Part shown: piece by piece, positions 25,893-34,510 of the stretch | Layout: each line of letters starts with the position of its first letter | How positions within the stretch are numbered: position 1 is the first letter of the stretch | From: Azospirillum brasilense | Lineage (GTDB): Bacteria; Pseudomonadota; Alphaproteobacteria; Azospirillales; Azospirillaceae | DNA: 64,000 nt | NCBI RefSeq assembly: GCF_005222205.1 | Contig: NZ_CP032348.1 | Span: 535,001 to 599,000, forward strand | Direction of reading: 5' to 3' | Notes under the pieces: generated by a model | What the model saw: the letters and a program-made list of their open reading frames with translations, nothing else | What the model was told of the DNA's origin: nothing | The model's database searches: none | Translations under genes and position numbers: made by a program

Positions 25893-27416
25893 ATGACCGC
25901 CACCACCCCGATCCGCCGCTTCCGGCAGACGAAGATCGTCGCCACGCTGGGTCCGTCCTCCTCCTCCCCGGAAATGATCCGCTCGCTGTTCGAGGCGGGT
26001 GTCGACGTCTTCCGCCTGAACTTCAGCCACGGTTCGCACGACGACCACGGCGCCCGCGTGCGCGCCATCCGCGCCCTGGAGCGCGAGCTGGAGCGGCCCA
26101 TCGCCATCATGGCCGACCTCCAGGGGCCGAAGCTGCGGCTCGGCCGCTTCGCCGACGGTTCGGTGGAACTGACGGTGGGCCAGCCCTTCCGCCTCGACCT
26201 CTCCACCGAGCCGGGCGACGCGACCCGCGTCGGCATGCCCCATCCGGAAATCTTCGCCGCCCTGCGCCCCGGCACCGACCTGCTGCTCGACGACGGCAAG
26301 GTGCGGCTGCGCATCGTCGCCTGCAGCCCGGACCACGCCGACACCCTCGTCGTGGCCGGCACGAAGCTGTCCGACCGCAAGGGCGTGAACGTCCCCGACG
26401 TGCTGCTGCCGCTGTCGCCGCTGACCGCGAAGGACCGCGCCGACCTCGTCTTCGCGCTCGATCAGGAGGTCGACTGGGTGGCGCTGTCCTTCGTGCAGCG
26501 GCCCGAGGATGTGGCGGAGGCGCGCAAGCTGATCGCCGGGCGCGCCGCCCTGATGTCCAAGCTGGAGAAGCCGTTGGCCATCCAGCACCTGGAGCGCATC
26601 GTCGAGCTGTCGGACGGCGTCATGGTCGCCCGCGGCGACCTCGGCGTGGAAATGCCGCCGGAGGACGTGCCGAGCATCCAGAAGCGCATCATCCGCGAGG
26701 CGCGCAAGGCCGGCAAGCCGGTGATCGTCGCCACGCAGATGCTGGAGTCGATGATCGGGGCCCCGGCCCCGACCCGCGCCGAGGCGTCGGACGTCGCCAC
26801 CGCCGTCTTCGACGGCGCCGACGCGGTGATGCTGTCGGCGGAGACCGCGTCGGGCGCCTACCCGGTGGAGGCGGTGTCGATGATGGACCGCATCGCCCGC
26901 CGGGTGGAGCACGACGACCTCTACCGCACGATGATGGACGCCCAGCACGCCGACCCGCAGGAGACGGCCGCCGACGCCATCACCGCGGCGGCGCGGCAGG
27001 TCGCCCACACCATCCACGCGGCGGCCATCGTCACCTACACCACCAGCGGCTCGACCACTCTGCGCGCCGCCCGCGAGCGGCCGGAGGTGCCGATCCTCTG
27101 CCTGACCGCGACCGTCGCCGCCTCGCGCCGTCTGGTGCTGGCCTACGGCGTGCACAGCGTGCTGACCGAGGACATCCAGAACTTCTCCGACATGGTGCAC
27201 AAGGCGACCCGCATCGCCTACGCCCACGGTCTGGCGGAGGATGGGCAGCGGCTGGTCATCACCGCGGGCGTGCCCTTCGGCATGCCGGGCTCGACCAACA
27301 TCCTGCGCATCGCCTGGGTGGAGCGCCCCGTCCTTCCGGCGGGTGGCTACACGCAGTACGCGCAGGAGTCCCGGTCAGATCAATTGACCCCGGTCATGGC
27401 CGACGCCGGGGCGTGA
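25893..27416 (+). CDS. pyk: Pyruvate kinase
   Basis: Transfers phosphate from phosphoenolpyruvate to ADP, giving pyruvate and ATP. About 507 aa from ATG at 25893, where family similarity begins (RRFRQTKIVATLGPSSSS). Landmarks in order: FRLNFSHGSHDDH, IMADLQGPKLRLG, LMSKLEKPLA with the catalytic Lys, VMVARGDLGVE (Mg site), VIVATQMLESMI and DGADAVMLSAETASG, then a C-terminal domain with TTSGSTTLRAARERP. The start has no strong ribosome-binding site. It leads the pyk-pflA-focA block, which fits pyruvate supply to PFL. A palindromic operator lies upstream. Confidence 0.95.
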   Translation: MTATTPIRRFRQTKIVATLGPSSSSPEMIRSLFEAGVDVFRLNFSHGSHDDHGARVRAIRALERELERPIAIMADLQGPKLRLGRFADGSVELTVGQPFRLDLSTEPGDATRVGMPHPEIFAALRPGTDLLLDDGKVRLRIVACSPDHADTLVVAGTKLSDRKGVNVPDVLLPLSPLTAKDRADLVFALDQEVDWVALSFVQRPEDVAEARKLIAGRAALMSKLEKPLAIQHLERIVELSDGVMVARGDLGVEMPPEDVPSIQKRIIREARKAGKPVIVATQMLESMIGAPAPTRAEASDVATAVFDGADAVMLSAETASGAYPVEAVSMMDRIARRVEHDDLYRTMMDAQHADPQETAADAITAAARQVAHTIHAAAIVTYTTSGSTTLRAARERPEVPILCLTATVAASRRLVLAYGVHSVLTEDIQNFSDMVHKATRIAYAHGLAEDGQRLVITAGVPFGMPGSTNILRIAWVERPVLPAGGYTQYAQESRSDQLTPVMADAGA

Positions 27417-27432
27417 CCTAGGATGGCACACA

Positions 27433-27464
27433 GCGCCGGTGCCGCATGAAGCGGACACCGGCGC
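27433..27464 (+). terminator. Stem-loop between pyk and pflA
   Basis: GCGCCGGTG at 27433-27441 pairs with 27456-27464, and an inner CCGC/GCGG pair extends the stem. No T-run follows. It may be a weak terminator or an mRNA processing and stability hairpin separating pyk from pflA expression. Confidence 0.5.
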
Positions 27465-27482
27465 CTATTCACGAGGTGCCTC

Positions 27483-28262
27483 ATGCTCAGCCCGATTACC
27501 CCCCACCCCGCGCACGCCGCCGGGACGGGCGCATCGGTCCGCGGCTGGGTCCATTCGGTGGAGACGGGCGGCACGGTCGATGGGCCGGGTTTGCGCTACG
27601 TCCTGTTCCTGGCCGGATGCCCGCTGCGCTGCCAGTACTGCCACAACCCCGACACCCGCCACATGCACGACGGGTCGCCGGCCCAGTCCTCGGACGTGCT
27701 GGCCGACATCGCCACCTACGCCGATTTCCTGCACCGCGCCCATGGCGGCCTGACCATCAGCGGCGGCGAGCCGCTGGTCCAGCCGGAATTCTGCGCGGCC
27801 ATCTACCGCGGCGCCAAGCAGCTCGGCCTGCACACCGCGCTGGACACCTCGGGTTTCCTCGGCAGCCATGCCGACGACCATCTGCTCGCCGACGTCGATC
27901 TGGTGCTGCTGGATATCAAGGCGTTCAAGGAATCCACCTACCGCGCGGTGACCGGCGTGCCGCTGCGCCCGACCCTGGAATTCGCCGAGCGGCTGTCCGC
28001 GCTGCGCAAGCCGATCTGGCTGCGCTACGTGCTGGTGCCCGGCCTGACCGACCATCTGGACGAGATCGAGGGGCTGGCGGAATTCGCCGCCGGCCTGGAG
28101 GTGGTGGAGCGGGTGGACGTCCTGCCCTTCCACAAGATGGGCGAGTTCAAGTGGAAGCAGCTCGGCCTGCCCTACGCGCTGGCCAACACCGAGCCTCCCC
28201 CGCCGGAGCTGACCGAGCGGGTGCGCGGCATCTTCCGGACGCAGGGCCTCAAGGCCGTGTGA
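27483..28262 (+). CDS. pflA: Pyruvate formate-lyase activating enzyme PflA
   Basis: Radical-SAM enzyme that installs the glycyl radical on PflB. The 259-aa product has the CxxxCxxC cluster motif in GCPLRCQYCHNPDT (residues about 50-63) and TISGGEPLVQPEF for SAM/substrate handling. VDLVLLDIKAFKESTYR and LRYVLVPGLTD are also typical of PFL activases. It starts 66 bases after pyk and is followed 28 bases later by focA, so pflA and focA form a unit. Its target pflB is about 15 kb away on the opposite strand, unlike the usual focA-pflB-pflA arrangement. Confidence 0.95.
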   Translation: MLSPITPHPAHAAGTGASVRGWVHSVETGGTVDGPGLRYVLFLAGCPLRCQYCHNPDTRHMHDGSPAQSSDVLADIATYADFLHRAHGGLTISGGEPLVQPEFCAAIYRGAKQLGLHTALDTSGFLGSHADDHLLADVDLVLLDIKAFKESTYRAVTGVPLRPTLEFAERLSALRKPIWLRYVLVPGLTDHLDEIEGLAEFAAGLEVVERVDVLPFHKMGEFKWKQLGLPYALANTEPPPPELTERVRGIFRTQGLKAV

Positions 28263-28290
28263 GACGCCGTCCGAGACGAGGAGCACCTTT

Positions 28291-29205
28291 ATGGACACGC
28301 ATTCCCTTCCGGAGGCTCCCGCACACGCCTCCCCCGCCGCCTCCCCCGCAACCCCGCCCGCGTCCTCCCTCGACGCGCTGATGCCCGACGCCATCGCGCT
28401 CGCGGCGGAGAATCTGGGCGTCAAGAAGGCCAACTACGACGGTGCGACGCTGTTCGCCCTGGCGGTGCTGGCCGGCGCCTTCATCGCGCTGGGCGGGCTG
28501 TTCGCCACCGTCGCCATGTCGGGGGCGGAGGGCATGCTGCCCTACGGGGTGACCCGGCTGCTCGGCGGTCTGGTCTTCTCGCTCGGGCTGATCCTGGTCA
28601 TCGTCGGTGGCGCGCAGCTCTTCACCGGCGACGCGCTGATGGTCATGGCCTGGGCCAGCGGACGGGTGAGGACCGGGCGGATGCTCCGGGTCTGGACCAT
28701 GGTGTGGCTCGGCAACTTCGTCGGCGCCGCCGGCACGGCGTTGCTGGTCTTCCTGTCCGGGCAATACGCCTTCGGCCACGGGGCGGTGGGCGCCTCGGCG
28801 CTCTACTTCGCCACGGCCAAGGCCGGGCTGCCCGCCGGACAGGCCTTTTTCCTGGGCATCCTGTGCAACGTGCTGGTCTGCCTCGCGGTGTGGCTGGCGC
28901 TCGGCGCGCGCAGCGTGACCGACAAGATCATGGCCATCGTCTTTCCGGTCAGCGCCTTCGTCGCCGCCGGTTTCGAGCACTGCGTCGCCAACATGTATTT
29001 CGTGCCGCTGGGCCTGCTGATCGAATGGGGCGCCCCCGCCTCCTTCTGGGCCGACCTGGGCCGCGCCGCGCCGGTGATCCCGGTCGGGCAGTTCCTGCTG
29101 AACCTCGCCGCGGTGACGCTGGGCAACTGGTTCGGCGGCGCGGTGCTGGTCGGCGCCGTCTATTGGTTCATCTACCGCCGCCCGAGCCGCCGCACGGCGC
29201 ATTAG
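28291..29205 (+). CDS. focA: Formate/nitrite transporter family channel (FocA-like)
   Basis: Inner-membrane pentameric channel for formate, 304 aa, six predicted helices. The family run GFEHCVANMYFVPLG (residues about 228-242) contains the conserved channel histidine. The N-terminal 30 residues are Ala/Pro/Ser-rich, longer than E. coli FocA. With pflA just upstream, formate made by PFL is the likely substrate, although nitrite homologues (NirC) share the fold. Confidence 0.92.
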   Translation: MDTHSLPEAPAHASPAASPATPPASSLDALMPDAIALAAENLGVKKANYDGATLFALAVLAGAFIALGGLFATVAMSGAEGMLPYGVTRLLGGLVFSLGLILVIVGGAQLFTGDALMVMAWASGRVRTGRMLRVWTMVWLGNFVGAAGTALLVFLSGQYAFGHGAVGASALYFATAKAGLPAGQAFFLGILCNVLVCLAVWLALGARSVTDKIMAIVFPVSAFVAAGFEHCVANMYFVPLGLLIEWGAPASFWADLGRAAPVIPVGQFLLNLAAVTLGNWFGGAVLVGAVYWFIYRRPSRRTAH

Positions 29206-29215
29206 ACGCCGGGCC

Positions 29216-29323
29216 TTGCCCCCTCCCTAACCCTCCCCCGCTTCGCAGGGGAGGGGACTGCCGCCGCTTCGCGACAAACTCCCTCCCCTGCGTCAGCGGG
29301 GGAGGGCCGGGGTGGGGGCAAGG
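29216..29323. repeat. GC-rich modular palindromic repeat (family I)
   Basis: Long imperfect inverted repeat filling the focA-EamA gap. It begins TTGCCCCCTCCCT and ends GGTGGGGGCAA, with internal arms CCCCCGCTTCGCAGGGGAGG and CCCTCCCCTGCGTCAGCGGG. It is the same family as 9812-9923 and 53367-53479. Confidence 0.75.
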
Positions 29324-29354
29324 TCAACCCATTCCTTCACCCCCCGGGGCACCC

Positions 29355-30302
29355 ATGGCCCAGCCCATCCCCAGCCATCTCCAGGCGCGCAGCGGCATCG
29401 TCTCCATGCTGCTGGCGGTGTTCCTCTACGCGGTGCTGAACGCGCTGGCGAAGCATCTCGCGGCGGACTATCCGCTGGCCGAGGTGACCTTCTTCCGCAA
29501 CGCCTTCGCCCTGCTGCCCGCCACCGCCATGCTGGCCCGCGCCGGCGGCTGGCGCGGCCTGCGGACGGAGCATCTCGGCGGCCATTTCTGGCGGGCGGCG
29601 ATCGGCCTGACCTCGATGGTCCTGCTGTTCCTGTCCTACCACCTGATGCCGATGGCCGACGCGGTGGCGCTGTCCTTCTCCGCCCCGCTGTTCCTGACCG
29701 CGCTGTCCGTGCCGGTGCTGGGGGAGCGGGTCGGCCCCTACCGCTGGGGGGCGGTGGCGGTGGGCTTCGCCGGGGTGCTGGTCATCGTGCAGCCGGGAAG
29801 CGGCATGCTGAACACCGGCGCGCTGGTCGGGCTGTGCGCCGCCGTCGCCTACGCCTTCGCCATGATGGCGATGCGGCAGTTGGGGCGGACGGAGGCGCCG
29901 GTCACCACCGTCTTCTACTTCACCGCTTTCTCCACGCTGCTCAGCGCCGCCGCCCTGCCCTTCGTCTGGACGATGCCAACGGCGGAGGGCTTCGTGCTGA
30001 TGGCGGCGATGGGGCTGGTCGGCGGCGGCGCGCAGTATTTCGCTACCCGCGCCTACGCGATGGCCCCGGCGGCGGTCATCAGTCCCTTCAACTACGCCGG
30101 CATCCTCTGGGCCTGCCTCTTCGGCTGGCTGTTCTGGGGCGACTGGCCGGGAACCCATGTGCTGGCCGGCGCCGCCATCGTCATCGCCAGCGGTCTGCTG
30201 ATCCTGATCCGCGAGACGCGCCGCCGGACCGAAACCGAGACCTGCGACACTTCGCCCGGCGTGTCCCACAGTTTGCCCCTCAGCACCGGGCGCAAACACT
30301 AA
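29355..30302 (+). CDS. EamA/DMT-superfamily transporter
   Basis: Inner-membrane protein of 315 aa with about ten hydrophobic helices in two EamA repeats (first half LLAVFLYAVLNALAKHLA and RNAFALLPATAML; second half GLCAAVAYAFAMMAMRQLG and SPFNYAGILWACLFGWLFW). These drug/metabolite transporters typically export amino acids, purines or similar metabolites; the substrate here is unknown. ATG at 29355 is chosen because the upstream extension is repeat DNA. A palindromic operator overlaps its stop codon. Confidence 0.88.
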   Translation: MAQPIPSHLQARSGIVSMLLAVFLYAVLNALAKHLAADYPLAEVTFFRNAFALLPATAMLARAGGWRGLRTEHLGGHFWRAAIGLTSMVLLFLSYHLMPMADAVALSFSAPLFLTALSVPVLGERVGPYRWGAVAVGFAGVLVIVQPGSGMLNTGALVGLCAAVAYAFAMMAMRQLGRTEAPVTTVFYFTAFSTLLSAAALPFVWTMPTAEGFVLMAAMGLVGGGAQYFATRAYAMAPAAVISPFNYAGILWACLFGWLFWGDWPGTHVLAGAAIVIASGLLILIRETRRRTETETCDTSPGVSHSLPLSTGRKH

Positions 30303-30310
30303 TATATTAG
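30299..30310. promoter_or_regulatory. Perfect palindromic site before gntR2
   Basis: CTAATATATTAG is its own reverse complement. It overlaps the stop of the EamA gene and lies 67 bases before the second gntR gene, a position expected for autoregulation. Same family as the sites before uxu, pta, pyk and dctP. Confidence 0.65.
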
Positions 30311-30376
30311 CTTTGATGATTTTCTGCGGGACGCCGGCCCACGCCCGCGCGACCCGCCTGTCTGACGAGGTGGCTC

Positions 30377-31135
30377 ATGCCATCGGATTCCCTCACCGCC
30401 GCCCCTCCGCGGCAGCGCCGGCTTGCCACGGTGCGGCCCGCGCCGCGCTCCGCCTCCCCCATCTACCGCGACCTGCGCAACGACATCCTGGGAATGCGCC
30501 GACGACCCGGCGAGCCCATCGCCGAGGCCCGCATCGCCCAGGCCTACGGCGTCAGCCGCACCCCCGTGCACGAAGCGGTGCTGCGGCTGGCCGACGAGGG
30601 GCTGATCGACGTCTTTCCGCAGTCGGGCACCTATGTCTCGCTGATCCCGGTCGCCGCCCTGCCGGAGGCCGGGGTGATCCGCAAGGCGCTGGAGGAGGCC
30701 GCCGTGCGGATGGCCGCCGTCCGCGCCACCCCCGGCGACATCGCGCGGCTGCGCGCGGCGCTGGCGGCGCAGCGCGACCTCTGCGCCGCCGGCGACCGCG
30801 ACGGCTTCCACGAAGCCGATGAAAGCTTCCACGCCCTGCTCGCCGACATCGCCGGATTCCCCGGTTTCTGGGCGCTGGTGGAACAGGTGAAGGTGCAGGT
30901 CGACCGCTGCCGGCGCCTGACCCTGCCCGTCCCCGGCCAGATGGCGAAAGCCATCGCCGAGCACGACGCCATCGTCGAGGCCGTCGCCGCCCACGACCGC
31001 GAGGCGAGCGTCCTGGCGCTCGGCGCCCATCTCGACGGATTGCGTCTGGCCATCGACGAACTGCGCACCGCAGCACCGCTGTATTTCACCGACGCGCCCA
31101 CCGCCGCAGGGCGTCAGACCCCGCCCCGGCTCTAA
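30377..31135 (+). CDS. GntR-family (FCD/FadR-type) regulator 2
   Basis: A 252-aa DNA-binding regulator. The winged helix lies at about residues 35-100 (AYGVSRTPVHEAVLRLADEG) and the FCD domain at about 110-235, with metal-site style residues (FHEADESFHALL, IAEHDAIVEAV). It resembles the uxu-operon GntR in layout. It is placed between the EamA gene and the dctPQM uptake operon, with palindromic sites on both sides, so it probably controls the TRAP transporter and itself. Which of the two GntR proteins owns the shared palindrome cannot be decided from sequence. Confidence 0.88.
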   Translation: MPSDSLTAAPPRQRRLATVRPAPRSASPIYRDLRNDILGMRRRPGEPIAEARIAQAYGVSRTPVHEAVLRLADEGLIDVFPQSGTYVSLIPVAALPEAGVIRKALEEAAVRMAAVRATPGDIARLRAALAAQRDLCAAGDRDGFHEADESFHALLADIAGFPGFWALVEQVKVQVDRCRRLTLPVPGQMAKAIAEHDAIVEAVAAHDREASVLALGAHLDGLRLAIDELRTAAPLYFTDAPTAAGRQTPPRL

Positions 31136-31563
31136 TCCCCACCCGGCTTGCGACATTTTGGCGTCGCGCGCTCCGCCCACCGTTTTCTGCTTGCCTCGAA
31201 AGCTGATATATTAATATAACTAGCTCAGCGGGACGCGGCGCGGACGTGAACAACCGGCGCCTCCGCTCCTCACACAACAAACGGAACGCCGCGCGGAAGA
31301 ACACCGCGGGCGCTTCGGAACAAAGGACAAGAACCGCCCAGCTTCACCCCCGTCGGCACGCGCCGATGGCGCCGGGATTTTGCGCCCTCATCCCCTTCGG
31401 GATTATTTTTTGCCCCCGCCTTCGCAGCGCTGTTATTCGAAGCGCGCCGCCGAGCAGCCGGGGCTTCTTCCGAACGCAGGGACTTTTCGTTTGTCCATTT
31501 CCGGCGGGCCGACGCCCCGCCTCCGCTCCAACAGACACTTCTCCTAAGGCAGGAGTACGGTCC
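31136..31563. other. Leader region of dctPQM
   Basis: A 428-base gap before dctP. It contains the AT-rich operator-like sequence at 31203-31217, followed by about 340 bases with no repeat or clear hairpin. The dctP frame extends back to 31246 but lacks a signal peptide there, so this is taken as a long 5' leader. AGGAG precedes the dctP ATG. Confidence 0.55.
31203..31217. promoter_or_regulatory. GntR-type palindromic site before dctPQM
   Basis: CTGATATATTAATAT includes the perfect palindrome ATATTAATAT and the CTGATATATTA half seen before pta. An ACTAG follows within a few bases. It is about 350 bases upstream of the dctP start. Confidence 0.6.
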
Positions 31564-32550
31564 ATGAAGAACACTTTCCGCCGCCTCGGCATGGCGCTGC
31601 TGGCCGCCTGCGCCGCGGGCGCGCTGCTCGCCGCCCCGGTCTCGGCCCGCGACTTCCGGTCGGCCGACATCCACCCCGGCGACTACCCGACCGTCGAGGC
31701 GGTCAAATACATGGGCAAGCTGCTGAGCGAGCGCAGCAACGGCAAGCTCGGCGTGAAGGTCTACCCGAACGGCGCGCTGGGCAACGAGCGCGACACGATC
31801 GAGCAGATCAAGATCGGCGGGCTCGACATGATGCGCATCAACGTCGCGCCGCTGAACAACGTCGTCCCGGAGACGATGGTCGTCGCCCTGCCCTTCATCT
31901 TCCGCGACACCGAGCACATGCACGCCGTGCTGGACGGCCCGATCGGCGACGAGATCCTCGCCGCCATGGAAAGCCAGGGGCTGATCGGTCTGGCCTTCTA
32001 CGACAGCGGCTCGCGCTCGCTCTATTCCAAGAAGCCGGTGTCGTCGCTGGCCGACCTGAAGGGCATGAAGATCCGCGTCCAGCAGTCGGACCTGTTCGTG
32101 TCGATGATCGAGGCGCTGGGCGCCAACCCGACGCCGATGCCCATGGGCGAGGTCTACACCGGCCTGAAGACCGGCATCATCGACGCGGCGGAGAACAACT
32201 ACCCCTCCTACGAATCCTCGCGCCACTTCGAGGCCGCCAAGTATTTCACCCGCACCGAGCACGCCATGGCGCCGGAGGTGCTGGTCTTCTCCAAGGTCAC
32301 CTGGGACCGCCTGTCGAAGGACGATCAGGCCGCCATCCGCAAGGCCGCCAAGGACTCCGTCCCCTACATGCGCAAGCTGTGGACGGAGCGCGAGGAGGCC
32401 TCCCGCGCCATCGTCGAGAAGGCCGGCTCCCAGATCAGCGACGTGAAGAACAAGCAGGAATTCATCGACGCGATGAAGCCCGTGTTCGCCAAGTTCGCCA
32501 ACACGCCGAAGCTGCAGGGCCTCGTCCAGCGCATCCAGGACACGAAGTAA
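31564..32550 (+). CDS. dctP: TRAP transporter solute-binding protein DctP
   Basis: Periplasmic substrate-binding subunit of a tripartite ATP-independent transporter, 328 aa. Signal peptide about residues 1-28 (LLAACAAGALLAAPVSARD). The DctP fold shows as LKGMKIRVQQSDLF with the conserved carboxylate-binding Arg and GEVYTGLKTGIIDAAENN. The YDSGSRSLY and AAENNYPSYESS motifs are reminiscent of uronate/sugar-acid binders, and the co-located uxu genes agree, but C4-dicarboxylates cannot be excluded. AGGAG lies before the ATG at 31564. First gene of dctPQM. Confidence 0.93.
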   Translation: MKNTFRRLGMALLAACAAGALLAAPVSARDFRSADIHPGDYPTVEAVKYMGKLLSERSNGKLGVKVYPNGALGNERDTIEQIKIGGLDMMRINVAPLNNVVPETMVVALPFIFRDTEHMHAVLDGPIGDEILAAMESQGLIGLAFYDSGSRSLYSKKPVSSLADLKGMKIRVQQSDLFVSMIEALGANPTPMPMGEVYTGLKTGIIDAAENNYPSYESSRHFEAAKYFTRTEHAMAPEVLVFSKVTWDRLSKDDQAAIRKAAKDSVPYMRKLWTEREEASRAIVEKAGSQISDVKNKQEFIDAMKPVFAKFANTPKLQGLVQRIQDTK

Positions 32551-32617
32551 GGCACACGCGGGGGGCGGCGCCGGCCATTCCCGGCCGGCGCCGCCCCTCC
32601 GCGGGAAGGACGGCATC

Positions 32618-33157
32618 ATGAGCATCGAACTTGAATTGGAAGAGGTCCGCCCCCTCGCCGCCCCACGCTTGTTGACGCGGGTGAACGCGCGTCTGGCGTG
32701 GTCGGGGATGTGCGTGGCGATGGTCGGCCTGATGGCCATCGTCTGCGTGGTGTTCTATCAGGTCTTCGGCCGCTACGTGCTGAACGACTCGCCGACCTGG
32801 GCGGAGAGCCTGGCCATCGTGCTGGTTCTCTACGTCACCCTCATCGGCGCCGCCGTCGGGGTCCGCGACGCCGGACACATCGGCCTGGAATCCTTCCTCG
32901 TCATGCTCCCCGACGCCATCCGCCGCAAGGTCGAGATCGTCATCTACGCCCTCGTCGGCGTCTTCGGCGCCTGCATGGCCTACAACGGCTGGGTGCTCGG
33001 CACCTCCGTCGCCGCCTATTACATCCCCAACCTGCACGTCTCCGAAGCCGTCCGCTACATCCCGCTCGTGCTCTCCGGCGTCCTGATCGTGCTTTTCGCC
33101 ATCGAACACGTCGTCGCCATCATCCGCGGCGAGGAGGTCGCACCATCATGGAACTGA
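32618..33157 (+). CDS. dctQ: TRAP transporter small membrane subunit DctQ
   Basis: Small integral-membrane subunit of 179 aa with four helices (first about 28-50, MCVAMVGLMAIVCVVFYQVF). WAESLAIVLVLYVTLIGAA is typical of DctQ. It bridges DctP and DctM. It starts 67 bases after dctP, and its last codons overlap the dctM start by 10 bases, implying translational coupling. Confidence 0.92.
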   Translation: MSIELELEEVRPLAAPRLLTRVNARLAWSGMCVAMVGLMAIVCVVFYQVFGRYVLNDSPTWAESLAIVLVLYVTLIGAAVGVRDAGHIGLESFLVMLPDAIRRKVEIVIYALVGVFGACMAYNGWVLGTSVAAYYIPNLHVSEAVRYIPLVLSGVLIVLFAIEHVVAIIRGEEVAPSWN

Positions 33158-34431
33158 CCATCCTTTCCATCAGCTTCTTCGGCTTCCTCGTCCTGGGCAT
33201 CCCGGTCGCCTTCGCCATCGGCCTGTCGGCGCTCTGCACCATCCTCTACGAGGGCCTCCCCGTCGCCGTCATCTTCCAGCAGATGATGTCCGGCATGAAC
33301 GTCTTCTCCTTCCTCGCCATCCCCTTCTTCGTCTTCTCCGGCGAGCTGATGCTCCACGGCGGCGTCGCCGACAAGATCGTCGCCACCGCCAAGAACATGG
33401 TCGGCCACATCCGCGGCGGCCTCGGCATGTCCAACGTCGTCGCCTGCACGCTGTTCGGCGGCGTCGCCGGCTCCCCCGTCGCCGACGTCTCGGCCATGGG
33501 TGCGGTGATGATCCCGATGATGAAGCGCGAGGGCTACCACGCCGACTACGCCGTCAACGTCACCACCCACGCCGCCCTCGTCGGCGCGCTGATGCCGACC
33601 AGCCACAACATGATCATCTACGCGCTGGCCGCCGGCGGCAAAGCCTCCATCGGCGCGCTGATCGCCGCGGGCATCGTCCCGGCCCTGCTGCTGATGGTCT
33701 GCAACCTGGGGGCCGCCTACTACGTCGCGGTCAAGCGCGGCTACCCCGCCGGCACCTTCCCCGGCTGGGCCATCCTGGGCCGCTCCTTCGCCGCCTCGGC
33801 ACCCGGCCTGCTCATCGTCGTGATCATCCTGGCCGGCATCACGTCCGGCGTATTCACCGCCACCGAGTCCGCCTCCATCGCGGTGATCTACGCGCTGCTG
33901 CTCACCACCTTCGTCTACCGCACGCTGACCTGGGACCACTTCCTGGCGGCCGCCGCCAAGACGGTGAAGACGACCGGCGTGGTGCTGCTGCTGATCGGCG
34001 TCTCCACGATGTTCCAGTACATCATGGGGCTCTATCAGGTGGCCGAGATCACCGGCGAGCTGATGGCGGGCATCTCGACCAACCCGCTGGTCATCTTCCT
34101 GCTGATCAACATCATCCTGTTCCTGCTCGGCACCTTCATGGACATGGCGAGCACGATCCTGATCTGCACGCCGATCTTCCTGCCGATTGCCATGCAGTAC
34201 GGCATGGACCCGGTGCAGTTCGGCATCGTCATGCTGATCAACTGCGCGCTCGGCCTCAACACCCCGCCGGTCGGCACCACCCAGTTCATCGGCTGCGCCA
34301 TCGGCGAGGTCTCGGTCGGCCAGGTCATGCGCTCCATCACCCCCTTCTACGGCGCCCTCTTCGTCACCCTCCTCCTCGTCACCTACGTCCCGACCTTCTC
34401 CCTCTGGCTCCCCCACATGCTCATGCGCTGA
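33148..34431 (+). CDS. dctM: TRAP transporter large permease DctM
   Basis: Sodium-coupled permease subunit of 427 aa, twelve or so membrane segments. Family features: FFVFSGELMLHGG, GGLGMSNVVACTLFGGVAGS, MIPMMKREGY and the C-terminal LNTPPVGTTQF loop. ATG at 33148 is used because it gives the family N-terminus MELTILSISFFGFL and overlaps dctQ by 10 bases. Completes the DctPQM importer. A 9-bp stem-loop follows. Confidence 0.95.
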   Translation: MELTILSISFFGFLVLGIPVAFAIGLSALCTILYEGLPVAVIFQQMMSGMNVFSFLAIPFFVFSGELMLHGGVADKIVATAKNMVGHIRGGLGMSNVVACTLFGGVAGSPVADVSAMGAVMIPMMKREGYHADYAVNVTTHAALVGALMPTSHNMIIYALAAGGKASIGALIAAGIVPALLLMVCNLGAAYYVAVKRGYPAGTFPGWAILGRSFAASAPGLLIVVIILAGITSGVFTATESASIAVIYALLLTTFVYRTLTWDHFLAAAAKTVKTTGVVLLLIGVSTMFQYIMGLYQVAEITGELMAGISTNPLVIFLLINIILFLLGTFMDMASTILICTPIFLPIAMQYGMDPVQFGIVMLINCALGLNTPPVGTTQFIGCAIGEVSVGQVMRSITPFYGALFVTLLLVTYVPTFSLWLPHMLMR

Positions 34432-34463
34432 CCCGGCGCCCCCGACCGCACACACAGGACATC

Positions 34464-34493
34464 GCGGGGCGCTCCGATCACCGGGCGCCCCGC
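34464..34493 (+). terminator. GC-rich stem-loop downstream of dctPQM
   Basis: GCGGGGCGC at 34464-34472 pairs perfectly with 34485-34493 around a 12-base loop. It lies 32 bases past the dctM stop and 17 bases before the terC start. There is no T-run, so this may be a weak terminator or a structured leader for terC. Confidence 0.5.
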
Positions 34494-34510
34494 TGCAATG
34501 GAGACGACTC

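Noticed and set aside
31246..31563. N-terminal extension of DctP
   Set aside because: An extension would bury the signal peptide. The ATG at 31564 has AGGAG before it and gives a normal secreted protein.
34432..34510. Manganese (yybP-ykoY) riboswitch before terC
   Set aside because: The gap is only 79 bases and holds a simple 9-bp hairpin. The conserved loop sequences of that riboswitch are not visible.
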